Below, piece by piece: positions 11,890 through 24,600 of a stretch of 64,000 nt of DNA; positions within the stretch are counted from its first letter, which is position 1, and every line of letters begins with the position of its first letter. A program made the position numbers and the translations under genes. The stretch lies in the NCBI GenBank assembly GCA_030847615.1, contig JAUMIR010000002.1, positions 201,235,809 to 201,299,808 on the forward strand. The letters run 5' to 3'. The notes under the pieces were generated by a model. That model was not told the origin of the DNA, did no database searches, and worked only from the letters and a program-made list of their open reading frames with translations. Source of the DNA: Gambelia wislizenii. Its lineage: Eukaryota > Chordata > Lepidosauria > Squamata > Crotaphytidae.

Positions 11890-14800
11890 ATTGACAACAG
11901 AATAAAATAACTTTATTCACTGTGGTTGCAACAGTTCACTAGAAAAGCATAAATCCAAATTACATTGACATCGACATATTATTACATTAAAGTGCATTTA
12001 CACGAAAGCAGGGACAAAAGTGACTTCACTTGCTTCCAACCTGTTAAGCACGCACTCGTATGCAGCAATATGTTGACACACATACAGACTCATACAATGA
12101 CAATTGGTACTGACAAATTCTGCACCTAATATCTTTAGCACACAAGAGCTTTGTTCTTCTGGAAACCTTCCATCATGACTGCCTTACAGTTGTGCACTGA
12201 AGAGTTATTTGCACTCTGAGAATAAAGAAGGCAAATGTTTTGTGATTTTGTCACATGGTAATGATGGTTGAAGGGTGCTAGTTTGATTAAACAACAAAAA
12301 AGAGTTGCATAGACTCTGGGTACAATAGTGTAGATGGCAGGAATATAAACGGGACCCAACAGAAAGTTAATTACTGAACAACAAGTATGTACTGAAAGGA
12401 AAGAAAGAAACAAGGCTCTTGGTCACTGCTTAAAAGCGGTTGCATTATTTCAGTATATTTGGTTCAACTGCTTGCTCTGAATGGATTTTTAAAAATAATG
12501 TTGCACTTTTGCCTTATGTAACAGGGAATTCGTGTTAGTTGCTTGCCTGTTATAGAAAATCCAGATGCCTGATTCCAGCAGTCTATGTGTTAGGATAAAC
12601 AACATAGTTTTCCCTGCACATTCTGACTTAATTTTAGAAGGGAAGGTGATCTGTGCTGCATTCCCTTATATATAAGGCTTGGCTGCATTGTTTGAAATGA
12701 CTGAGAACCTTGGTCCATGCCCAAAGATAGAGATGTACACGTGAGTACTTTCAGGTCTCCAGATCAAGGTTTATAGTCTATAAGCTGCTACAGCTCAATT
12801 TTCATTTGTGAACACATATGCCTTGCACACTGCAGTGACTCCTGTGCACATACATACACATTTACACATATACTTTATATAAAAAACAGGAGGGAAAAAG
12901 AGAGAAGATAATCAAATATAGAATAGTCAACCATCATTGGCAGTATGCAAGTTATAGCAGGTACCTAATCAAAGCCAGTGCTGAAACTTGCAAGTAAGTA
13001 CTTAACCAAAGCAAGAGGTAAGATTCTTTCATCCTTCACAGTTGTAGAACTGTGAAAATGTTGACAATTGTCCACTAATGCATAGATTTTTCAAATAGTA
13101 ATTTCTCATACAGAGATTTTGGCCCAAGCAAAGTAACTCAAAGGTAAATGTAGTCTATAATATGATGGTGCTTTTTTTAAAAAAAATGGGCAAACATGTA
13201 AACAGTCTATTGTCTTGGAAAGAAATTAGCAAAGCTGAAATGCAAGCCATGCCCTATCTCACTTAAAGGAATTGTCCCAGTAAAAAGTTAATTCCTTCCT
13301 TCCTGTCTATGATTTCTGCAGTAGTGTGTTCCATCAACTAGTTAAATTTGTGTTCACAAGAAATTACAATTGGTAGATGCTTCGGAATACTGGAGGTAAA
13401 CAATATTTCTCTAGCATTTGCTCAAGGAATACTTCCATAAAGTCTCAGAAACCATAAACAATTTCATTGTGCATCCAGCTTCCCATTTCTTGTCTCCCTT
13501 CTCTCTCTGCACTTTTCTTTTCTTGACATACAGGCCTTGTTTTTGTATCATTTAGATTTATTTTTTAAATACATCAACTTCACTCACGTTCTGATGAATA
13601 GCTTTTGAAACAGAGAGAGTGGGCAAGCAGTTAATGTTTACATCTTTGCTTCCTCCTATATACTATATTAGTAAAATCAGCATATTGTTCTCTAGGACCA
13701 GAAGTCAATTTCATTCTGAGATACAATAATCCACAATCTAACTCTTGCTAGAGACACATCATCTCTCCTTTCTGCCTAATTCAGAAGCAGATGTTACAGT
13801 CTTGTTAAGCTCTATGGTTACCCACAGCATAATGGAACAAATATAGTCTAACCATCTTAAAACAAGACAAACAGCAGACATGGCCTGAATTACGCAGAAG
13901 AGAGAGGCTAAGCAGCCTTTCCTGTGCTACCAGTGCACAGAATTTTCAAATAACTTCCTTTTGATGCATCCAGGAAAATACCAAACCAAAAAAATATTAT
14001 TGACAATTCTGACCCCCATCTTTAAATATAGTTTGAGTAACTTGAGCTCGGTTAGCCAATATTCAATTGTTACTAGACCAGTGATCATTCAACACTTTAC
14101 TAAGGTATGCATTAATGAAATGCCTTTGTGAGTTGACCCGACCCTTGCCACTGACACCGATGCCCTTGCCAATCTTTCCTAAGGCAGCTCAGTCTTTACC
14201 TCCTATTTTTTGTAATCACTGTTACAGGTCAACAGGTGGGCATCTCATTTTGCTACTCAGAGCAATAAATCCCTATTTATAAGATAGGTTAACCCAAGTT
14301 TAGATCTGTATCTTAATATCCAAAAAGCTTTGTACTCCAAACCAAACTTGACTTAATATCTGATGTAGTTTTTAACCTTGCTTTGGTCATACACCTCTAC
14401 TACTAACATACAGGACAATGGAAGTTCCTGCCAAAGATAATATTATCAAATAAACATAGTCCCTCTTTGGTTAGACATTATGATAGAAATTGATCACAAC
14501 TTTCTTAGCATTTTCTACTTTGTCTCTTAATATCTAACTGCAGCTTAAGCTGAAGGGCTGTTTAACAGTTGCCCAGAGAACAAGAACTTTGCATGTGGGA
14601 TCCCATAAAGAGAAAATGAGATTAGTTCAAGGTATTATGACAGAATTTCAGAAGCTGTCTTGCAAAGCACTGACAATTAACTTCCTAAGTTGTTAGAGCT
14701 GGATGCACACACACACACACACAGGCCCACAAATCTGCTTCTGTCAACACTTTCTATTAATTTGGCACTATTACTAGGCTTAGAAGTGCAGAACAAAAGT

Positions 14801-17063
14801 GACATAGGGACAGAAAGACCTTATTTTTCTTTTGTGACCTATTTGAGCAAGGAGATGATGTTCATCTTCAACTTTCTCCTTTAAATCCAGAGCCCTGCAG
14901 CCCCTGCATATGCGGGGATACAGGATAAGGGTGGCCAATCTAAGGCTCCCCAGATGTTAAGTAAATGTTATTGGAGCCCTTAGGTCATCCCCAGCCACTG
15001 GCCATGGAGGTTCAGGCTGACAGGAGTTGGAAGTCCAATACCATCTGGAAGTTTATAGCCTGCCCACCCCTTCAAGGGAGGATGGTCCACAAGCAGGAGA
15101 GATCAAGCCCTGCTCAGGCATCCTTACCTATGTTTTGGGTCTGTGCAACATGTATAGTAATGGGTTGCCTGGTGCTCCACTGTGGCAGTTACTTGGCCAC
15201 ACACACACTTATCTAATAATATTAGGGAACTTACATTTGTTATAATGTCCTCTGAAAACATTAGTCTGGCACATGACTCAGAGCTTAGAAAAAAATTTGG
15301 ACTGCAACTTCCAGTGACCCCCTATACTGGTCATGGCCATACTGTCTAGAGAATTCTGGTAGTTCTAGTCCAAAACAAAAAAAAATGTTCAAGTTCTGGC
15401 TTGACTCAAGATTACAGCCAAACTTACATGAAAGTTCTCTAGGTTTCTTTATGTAGGTAGGTGTTACTAATTTCAGGACTAAAAATCCTACGAAATCTTC
15501 CCTCCCCTTCCCCAACAGCTGTAATTGTGTACAAGTGTTTGAGTCACCAGCCCACCTTTAAAATGTTCTTTAAAGATGCATGAAGAGGCCTGTATTTACT
15601 ATAGTGAGAAAAGAACAATTAACATGCGGAAGCTGATACTGTGAATTTCAATACTGCTTCAACCACTGAAAAGTCTGATGTTACTTTCCAAATGTGGAAA
15701 GCTATGAGTGGAGGCTATTTTCTACAAACCCTGCACTTCCCAATTAAGTCTTTGTCATGCCCCTCAATGCAGTGTACTCTCAAATGTTGTCTTTTGTCAT
15801 TTGTTGGCCCTAAATCACTTTACCAGCTGCTGTGAGTCACAGAAAACAAGAGGATAACTGTACCCCGCCACCAAGTTTCATTCTGAAGAAGAATATGGAC
15901 AGAAGAAGGCAAAACTGCCTTCTTCACCCTGCGCTTCTTCCATTAAGTCTATCTCACTTCATGACAGAGCTGACAGCTCCATTAGTGTTTCACCACAGTT
16001 TAATAATGGGGGCAGGACACTGTTTTGTCAAAATGTATCAGCACCTTTTTAATAAAAGATTTTTAATTCTTACTCCATAGGTCTTTATGTGCTCACTCAC
16101 TCACCTCTGGTTTAATCTAAAACTCACATATGGTGGATAATCTAAAAATGGATAATATAAAATGATTATCCTTCCATTGCTTGTGGAATGGCTTCCTCTG
16201 TGAAAAGAAAGCTGTGGAAGCCATGAAAGCAAGACACTTCCTGAAGGGGCTATATTTAAAGCAGAGGGTCAGCAGAGTGTGTAAAGGAATTGGTATTCTT
16301 GCTCTGTTGGCCTCTTAGAACTACATACAACTTTCAGTTTGTTTTTACATAATTTGGGAACAGCCATTGTAAGGTGTCCCAGGAAGCATCACAGTGCCTT
16401 TCTTTGTACTAGTATAATATTTCCAGTAAAAAGGACAATGAAAACAAAAAACAAAAATAGCATAAAAATACACTGACAATCCAAAAGTTTTGAAAATTGT
16501 ACATGTTATCAAAATTAGATTAGGGCTGAGCCAAATGGTCTAGATGCATTTGGGAAGGGATAGGTTCTAAACCTTTCTGGAGACAACCAAGTCCCTGAGA
16601 TTTCTCCATGCTAAGCCAATTCTCCTAAAGCAGACACAGACATGGAATATACATTGACGTGTACCACATACACAGAGAGAGACAGATAAACCCTGATGAT
16701 TATTTCATCTATATTAAAGGAAAAGTTTATATATAATTCTTCTCAAATTAAAATATTTTAATCCAGGTGAGCGTTTTTTGGTGATGCATAGCAGGACCTT
16801 TACATGTGTTTAGAAGGCCTTTTGTTTAGCTTGCAGCAGTAGTTACACTCAAGCCGTTTAACTTGAAGATCAAACCATTTTAAAGCAGGGAGAAAAGGTT
16901 TTCTAATAAGCCAGCTTCCAAAGATTGATTTGACGAGCTGGTTGGCCTCCAGTTCCCAAACAAGATGGCCCAGCCCTAAACTAGTCCTATTTCTAAAATA
17001 AATAACAGTGTTGAAATCATCTGACTCTCTTTCTAAATATTTTGACATTCATTCTTGTCACAC
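11890..17063 (-). other. SLC16A3: Possible long 3' UTR of SLC16A3
   Basis: This 5.2-kb stretch directly downstream of the MCT4 stop codon is almost free of recognisable transposons, unlike the rest of the window. On the minus strand it ends at a strong-looking polyadenylation context: AATAAA at 11912-11917 followed by a T-rich, TGTTG-containing segment. Earlier weak signals exist (for example ATTAAA at 16757-16762), so the true 3' end is not fixed by the sequence. A CA microsatellite (14697-14712) and a MITE-like fragment near 14930-15050 lie inside. Confidence 0.3.
11912..11917 (-). terminator. Candidate polyadenylation signal for SLC16A3
   Basis: AATAAA on the minus strand, in a GTGAATAAAGTTATTTT context followed by TCTGTTGTC. 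It is the best canonical signal downstream of the MCT4 stop codon, though 5.1 kb away. Confidence 0.3.
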
Positions 17064-17329
17064 TCACACACATGTTTCTGGATTAGTTACAACTTCCCCA
17101 TTTTTTTCATCTTTCAGAAAGCGTTCCACTTCAATAGAGTCCACCTTTGTGTCTCCAGGTTGTTTGTTTAACTCCTCTCTTTCTGCTGCATCTTCTTTTA
17201 CTTGTGTTTGCTCTGGTCTTTTGATACAGCAGGCATTTCCTACAGCTAGCACCACGGATGAAGTAACAACTTCACAGCCAGCCAGAATAAAAACAAACAT
17301 ATATTTGTGTGTTGCATCCAAGAGTTTGC
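17064..17329 (-). CDS. SLC16A3: SLC16A3 coding exon 5 (last helices, C-tail, stop)
   Basis: Begins after a TTTTCTGTTCCAG acceptor and encodes [18 protein letters not shown], the last membrane helix and the cytoplasmic tail with [14 protein letters not shown], ending PETCV and TGA (17064-17066). The tail of MCT4 carries its basolateral sorting information in mammals; the Glu/Lys-rich pattern is kept. Confidence 0.96.
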
Positions 17330-20300
17330 CTGGAACAGAAAAGCAACATCGTGAACAGCATATTCGATCAAACTCATTTCTATGTACATTAGGGTTGACA
17401 TGAACATATTTAAAAGAAATATGATTAGTCTGAAGATACATTCTCAGCACATTTAGCGGGGGAAACATGAAGTGACTTATCTTTCCAAAAAGCCCTGCCA
17501 GATATCCACATTATATGCTCTTAGTGAAAGGTTTTGCCCTTATAAAAACAGATTTTGTGAGGATGAAAGATAATGCTGTTTCTTAAAGAGAGAACAAGAC
17601 ATGGATTTTCAGATTTTTAACTGATCTCCTGTCTATTATATTTGATTAAGTTATCCTCCTGCTCTTAGCAGGGAGGATGAAGGGGCAAATCATTTAAATA
17701 ATTAACATCAATTTGAGAAGTAAAATTTCTCAAAAACATTTGAAACTATTTTCCTTAAGATGTATTTTAATATAAGGCTAAACATTCCAGAAGGACACAC
17801 ACATCAAGAGTTCTAAATTGAAATGTGTGGCAACTTTGGGGGAAATCAAGTATCTCTGTGAATTCTGTAATTAGGGACTTTTTAACTTAACAACATATTA
17901 TGTGAAGTACAGTTGTCTCTCCGTACCCATGGATTTGGTATCCACAAATTTAAGTATTCACAGCTTGAAAATATTCTTTAAAAAATAGTAATCCAAAAAG
18001 CAAACCTTGATTTTACCATCTTATATAAGGGACACCATTTTGCTATGCTATTGCATATAATGGGACTTCAGTATTCACAGATTTTGGTATTCATGGGGAG
18101 TCCTAGAACCAAACCTCAGCGAATATGAAGGGACACCTGTACTATTTCTTCACTATCCACACCCTTCTTACCTTCTGCGGCCCCTGCTCCTTACTCTGTT
18201 TCTGAACCTATTTTTTGTCCTTGTGGACTTGAGGATAGGAGTTAATATTGTTGTTTAATTCTTCATCCCACCCTTCTCTTCACTCAGACTGCTCAGAACA
18301 TTAGTGGAGCCCTATGGGATCAGACCACAGTTCTACTAAGTCCAGCACTCTATGGCTGGGTAGGTAACTGTGGAAAGCTTATAGACAGGACCTAAGCACA
18401 GCACCAGTACTCTCCCATTTTGGTTTCCCCAGCAACTGGTATTCAATCCTGGAAGTAGAATATACCGTAGTTGTTTAGGAATAGTAGCCACCAACAGTCT
18501 TAACTTCATTCACTATCTAATACCCTTTTAAAACACTCTAAGTTGGCAACCATCACTACAGCTTCTAGCACCACATAAAGAAGTACTGTACTTCCTTTTT
18601 CTGTCCCAAATTTCCTGCCTAACAGTTTTCCATATAAGAAAGTATGGACTTGTTTAGATGGGCAATATACCCCATCTTGTCCCCATCTTAGAGCCCTGCA
18701 GTCCTGACAATGCAGGGCATTTGCCCCATTCTGCCCCCAGGCAGTCCTCACCACCTCCAGGGCAAATACGGGGCTAAGACGTGGGGAACACGGGGTACAG
18801 TCTGATAAAATGTTGTAAAATAATAATTCTTTTAATCTGTTCCCACAGGGAAGGAATGGAACAGGCACCGAGACCACAGGGGCCTGTCCTGGCAGGCTAG
18901 CCCTCACTGTTGCTGCTGGTCTGCCTTGCTCTCCCAGAAGGCAGGAAGGAGTCCTGCAGCATGTGACCAAGGCTGGTCACATGTTGTGGGCCAGCTTCCT
19001 GCCTTCCAACACAGCAAGGGAGATGGCAGCAGCAGAGGCTGCAGCAATGGGCTGGTGTGCCTGTCTGGACTCCAGCCCATTTGGAGGAGGTAACAGGGAA
19101 ACAATGGGCCTAGCTCATGTAGATGAGCCCTAAGAAAAACTTCTCTGTTTTGCTGCAGTGTGGAGAGTTACTATTATTTCTCTTTGTGCTCATTGGGCTT
19201 TAGATTTAAGTAGACATCATCTTGACTTGTTATTGCTTGCCTCAGGTAAAGTTACCTGCCCTATGATGTCTTTAATTAATTATCTCAGCTTGTGGCCAGG
19301 AAGAAAGGATAACAATTCAACCTTCCATAAAACCCTTTCCAGGATTCCAGAGACAAAACCAGACAAACCCAAAAACACACTATCTGAAAAAGGGCATCTC
19401 TCTTTACGAGCCTGCCTGAGTTTTAAGATCCACGAGGGAAGGCTCTCTCTCAGTCCCACCAACATCACAGGTACATTTGGTGAAGACAGGGGAGAGAACC
19501 TTCTTGGTGGTGGGTCCTCCTCCCTATGGGAGGTTTGGATGCCCCCACACCTGCCTTTTCCTTTTGCTGGCAGGCAATGACCTTTTTATTCAGGTAGCCC
19601 TTTGCCTTATCATTTCTGTGGCAAAAAGAGCTTTTCATGGGGTAGTGTTTTAAAAATCTGTTTTACTATCTTTTAATTGTGCATTACAGTATATTATTTT
19701 GTGTTTTTTAACTGAACTGTCATTTAATTGCTTTTTAACATTTGTATGAATTTTTTAACTGTACATTGTTTTATAAATGCTTGTAAGCTGCCTTGGATCC
19801 TCTATGAGGAAAAAGGCAAGATATAAATACAATACAATACAATACAATGGCACGTGCAGAAATAGAGCAATAGGGACAGAACATGGATAGTTATTTAAGC
19901 AATCATCTACTTGTTTTTAAAGCAATGGGGCTGATGTGCACCAGGACCAATGCGCACCAATCCAGTTGTGCACTGGTTCCATTGTGCATCAGCCACTTCA
20001 CTGCCTCCCCTATGTAGTAACATAACACCAGCCCTTTTCTGGACACGGACATTATGGAACTGCCAAATTCTAATTCCCACAGATGTAAGTTCATTTACAA
20101 CAACATAAGTCCCCAGCAGGATTCTGGCCTGCTTTTTTAGTAATATTTTGTTTGTATTTATGTTGTGAACTGTATTGGGTCCCATGCTGGGAGAAAGGCA
20201 GTTTATAAATACAATAATAATTGTGTAGGTAGCCTCAAAACAAAGGCTGTCCTCCATTTCCTCAAAATATAATAGATTGCCTCCGGTAGTAATTCCCATC

Positions 20301-21569
20301 ACCTTTCTGTCTTTTCCCACAAAATGCCCCCATTACTAAACAGTTAGAAAATTAGCCAAGTGAAACATATACCTGCTGTAGGTGGTCCAACTAGAACAGC
20401 CAATGCCTCAGCCAGGAGAACTAAGCCAATGGCACTGGAAAATTTTTGTGTACCAACAATAGCCATGAGAACTTCAAACTGAAGAGCACCAACCATTCCG
20501 TAGGAAATGCCAAAGAAAATGCAGAAGACGACCAGACCACCATAGTTGTAGGACATGGATCCCATGAGATCAGTAAAGCCATTAAAGAACATAGCAAAAC
20601 TAAAGAGGTAGACACAGCGGGGCCTAACCCACTGTAAGCCAGCTACTATTCCGCAAATAGGCCGAGCAAATATATCAATGAATCCAAGAATGGTCAACAG
20701 GAAAGCCGATTTGGTGTCCTCATACTTCAGATCCTTAGCATAGCTCACAACAAACACAGGGGGCACAAATAAGCCCAGCACCATGATGGATGCAGCCACT
20801 GTATAGATGAGGAAGCCACGATCCCTAAAAACACTGAAATCCAGTAGCTTTTTCTTGCCTTGTTTTTCAGTAGCCCCTTTGGAAGCTTCAGTTTTTTTAG
20901 GGGCCTCCAAAGGTCTCATCAGGGCTCCACAAACACAACAGTTCAAGAGCAGTCCTCCCAAGATGAGGAATCCCCCTCGCCATCCATATAAAGGCTGCAG
21001 TATCTGCCCCAAGGGTGAAAGAGCGCAAAGGAAGACGGGGCTTCCAGCTGCAGCCAAACCATTGGCCAAAGGCCGTCGCACATTAAAGTAGCGATTGAGC
21101 ATGATGAGTGATGGCTGGAAGTTGAGCGCCAGGCCCAATCCTGAAAAAGAACAGACATTACAGTTTAAACCACAATATACAATACAAAAGAGGTCACATG
21201 AGCTCAATAGTGCAAGATATAAAAATTGCCTAGTTATGTGGCTATGTGTACATCAAAGTGTGGCTATGGCTCTATTATATCAGCAGTCTGCTGTGGGCTG
21301 CATCCTATGTTCCAAACTTATGCGAGAAGAGTCATGGAGCAGCTGAGTTCCATCTGCACCCTGAGGGAAAACGGGAATCTGAAGTTATTCAATTACTCTT
21401 TTCAACCACACCCATGTGGGAAAAGGTAACATAAAGGTTCTAAGTCAGAGAAACCTTCTGCTTCTCAGAAAAACAAAAAAAGCACCACAGAAATCACATA
21501 CATACTTGAGAGACCTAATTTGATTTCATTTTTAGGTTCCAAGTTTTTTTTAAAAAAAAATTAAGATGA

Positions 21570-21608
<39 letters not shown>

Positions 21609-24600
21609 TTTCTATCCCACCTTTCTCCTACCAATGGGACTCAGGGCGGTTCACAACATCATTATAAAAACAATACAAGCTAAAATCAGTAAAGTTAAAA
21701 TCACATTATAAATATAAACTTTTAAAAAGAATTAAACAATTTACAAGTTAAAAACATTACAGTAAAAATTAAAATACAGGAACTAAGACCAACAGTGAAC
21801 TTATACTAGTTGTTGTGTGTTATGTGCTAACAAGTCAATTTTGACACCTAGCAACCCTATGAATCAGTGATTATTGTTTACCACTTTTCTCAGGCCTCAC
21901 ATACTCAGGGCCGTAACTTCCTTTACTGAAGAAGGAAGTCACTTATTGCTACATGAGTAGCAGCACACCTCGCTGACCTGACAAAGGAACAAAGAATGGG
22001 TACTATTACTTGACTGCAGGAAAGAGGAAGTGACAAGGCAGTTGTGCTGTTAAACTTAGTGAGGCATTTGCCTGTGGCAGCAGATTGCAGGTGTTATGAA
22101 AGGGTAGGGAAACATTAATTATTTGATTTGTTTTTTATTATGTTTTTACTACCAAAAATTGAAAGAGGAGCTGTAGAATTTCCTGCCTCATGTACCAAAA
22201 TAACATGGCTTGCTTCAAGTTGTATGAACCTTGACTGGGGTGGGAAGGGGGTTTGCTGGGCCCACTATTTACTGTTTGGCCTCTGGCAGCAAGTTATCTT
22301 GAACTGTCCCTGGAAAACAAAGGTGAAGCAGAAATATAATCAGCAAGGAGAATGAGTGTGCAAGAAAGACTGCTTTTGAAGACTGGGTAAAGTGGAAAGT
22401 AATGTGAATGTCACTACTTGACACAAGCATGTTCTTTGTGGTCTCTGTGACTCACACAAATGGGTTATCCTGCACCTGCGCAAAACATCTTTTGGAACCT
22501 TCTAGAGAGTTACATAAGCATTTTGGCAGTAGCCCCACCCACCTCCAGTGCCACTATAGAGGGGCCTTCCCGCCGAAATTGCTAGTTTCATTCATTGTTG
22601 CAACAGCATCTATAGGAACCACATTCTTCAGCCTTTCGGCTTCATCATTTCTTTTCCAGCTAGCTGTTTTGGCTTCATCTGATGTTTCGTTGCTGAATGG
22701 ACTTGAGCACAGATTTGCCGACGGCAATGTGGGGATGGTGGTGTTCGTCCTGTGGTGCAGGCTGGTAAAGAACTTCTGTTTTCTTCAGGTTGACTTCTAG
22801 CCCAAACAGCTCTGCAGCTGTTGCAAAGCAGGATGTTAGGCGCTGCAGAGCTGCTTCTGTGTGGGCAACAAGGGCAGCAGCAGCAGCGAAGAGCAGCTCA
22901 CGGACTAGATAGTTTAGAGTCTTAGTGCGAGCCCTCAGACGGCTTAAGTTAAACAAGCTACCATCAGTACGGTAGCGTATATAGATGCCATCGTCTTCTT
23001 CAAGCTCTGCCATAGCCCTTTGGAGCATCGTGCTAAAGAAGATTGTAAATAAAGTTGGTGCAAGAACACAACCTTGCTTCACTCCATTAGTTATTAGAAA
23101 GGGCTCTGAAAGAGCATCGCCATGTCTGACTTGACCACGCTGTCCCTCGTGTAGCAAGATAATCATTTTAAGGAATTTGGGGGGACATCCTAGTCTTTCC
23201 AGGATCTGCCACAGACCTTTTCTACTTACAGTGTCAAAGGCTTTGGTGAGGTCGACAAATGTTACATAGAGACCCTTGTTCTGCTCCCTACATTTTTCTT
23301 GCAGTTGCCTAAGGGCAAATACCATGTCTGTAGTACTCCTATTGGCTCTGAAGCCACATTGGCTTTCAGGGAGAAGTTCTTCTGCAATAGCAGGAACTAG
23401 TCTGTTCAGGAGTATCCTTGCAAGGATTTTTCCAGCAATAGAGAGCAGTGTTATGCCTCGATAGTTTGAGCAATCAGATTTTGCTCCTTTTTTCTTGTAC
23501 AGGGTGATGATGACTGCATCTCGGAGGTCTGATGGCAGTTCCCCTTTAGGACCATCGCCTCCCAAAAATACTACTCTATGGTGAACTCGCCACGGGTCAG
23601 CGTAAGAGGGGCGCTCCAAAAAAGTGATACAAAGACTCCCTGAAACAACATCTCAGGCTTGGCCAAATTGATCACCAACAGTGGTCCGCCCTGGCCTCAC
23701 ATCGGGAGGCATGGAGACGCACTATCCACAATGCTGCAGCCTTATTTGAGAACTCACGACGAACAAGTCTTGAAGAGAAACGACAACGCAGAAAGAATCA
23801 CAACCCAAAAACATCACCCAAGGAGACCTTCTGCTGTGCTTTTTGCAACCGGACTTGTTTATCTCGGATTGGCCTTTTTAGTCATCAGCGCGCTTGCAGA
23901 AAGCGCGGGATGAGTCCTTCCTGAATCTTCGTTTGCGAAGAAAAGCCAGAGATGTTTCGTTGATTCCTGGACTGTGCTGGCATTTGATGTCACGCTCACC
24001 CTTCAGGCCCATTGTCACACTGGCATTCTTTAAGAAATGCACTAAGATCCCAGAGAAGGATGGACACCTGAAGTGCCTTCTTTGCTTCGGAGAAGCTCAT
24101 GTAGTTGCCTCTTGTGCTCACTGTAGAACTTTCACATCTTATGCGAGATGGAACAGAGAGTTGTGCTTGAAAGCACTCTTGTACGAACAGTCTCAGAGGT
24201 CTCAAATGCTGTTTCCTCAGTGTTTTGCTTTTGTCAGGATGGACCTGTCTGGTAGAGCTTCTTCATCAAAGTCCATACCAGTTTCAGACTCCATATCTAT
24301 CTTGGGTTTGTCTACTTTGAAATCTGTGCTGGCCTTTTCTGCCTGGCCCCCAGTCAAGCGCCCTCTGACCAGTTCCATTTCTATCCCTTCAGAGGTGAAG
24401 AATGCATCTTCACTGCCTGAATCCAACAGCCCCACTTACTGTCAGGGTCCACCTACTCCTGGTTGGTCCCTAGAGGTCATGATGGAGTCGATTGCCCAGC
24501 AGGGCAAACATGTACAAAAAGAAGCATGCTAAAGAGGATAGACGACTCACTGAAGTGTCTACTGTACAGGTAGTCTCCAGTGTTACCTCTAGGTCTACAC

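Noticed and set aside
18506..18970. 154-residue minus-strand frame
   Set aside because: Falls within a GC-rich MITE-like element and has no recognisable protein features.
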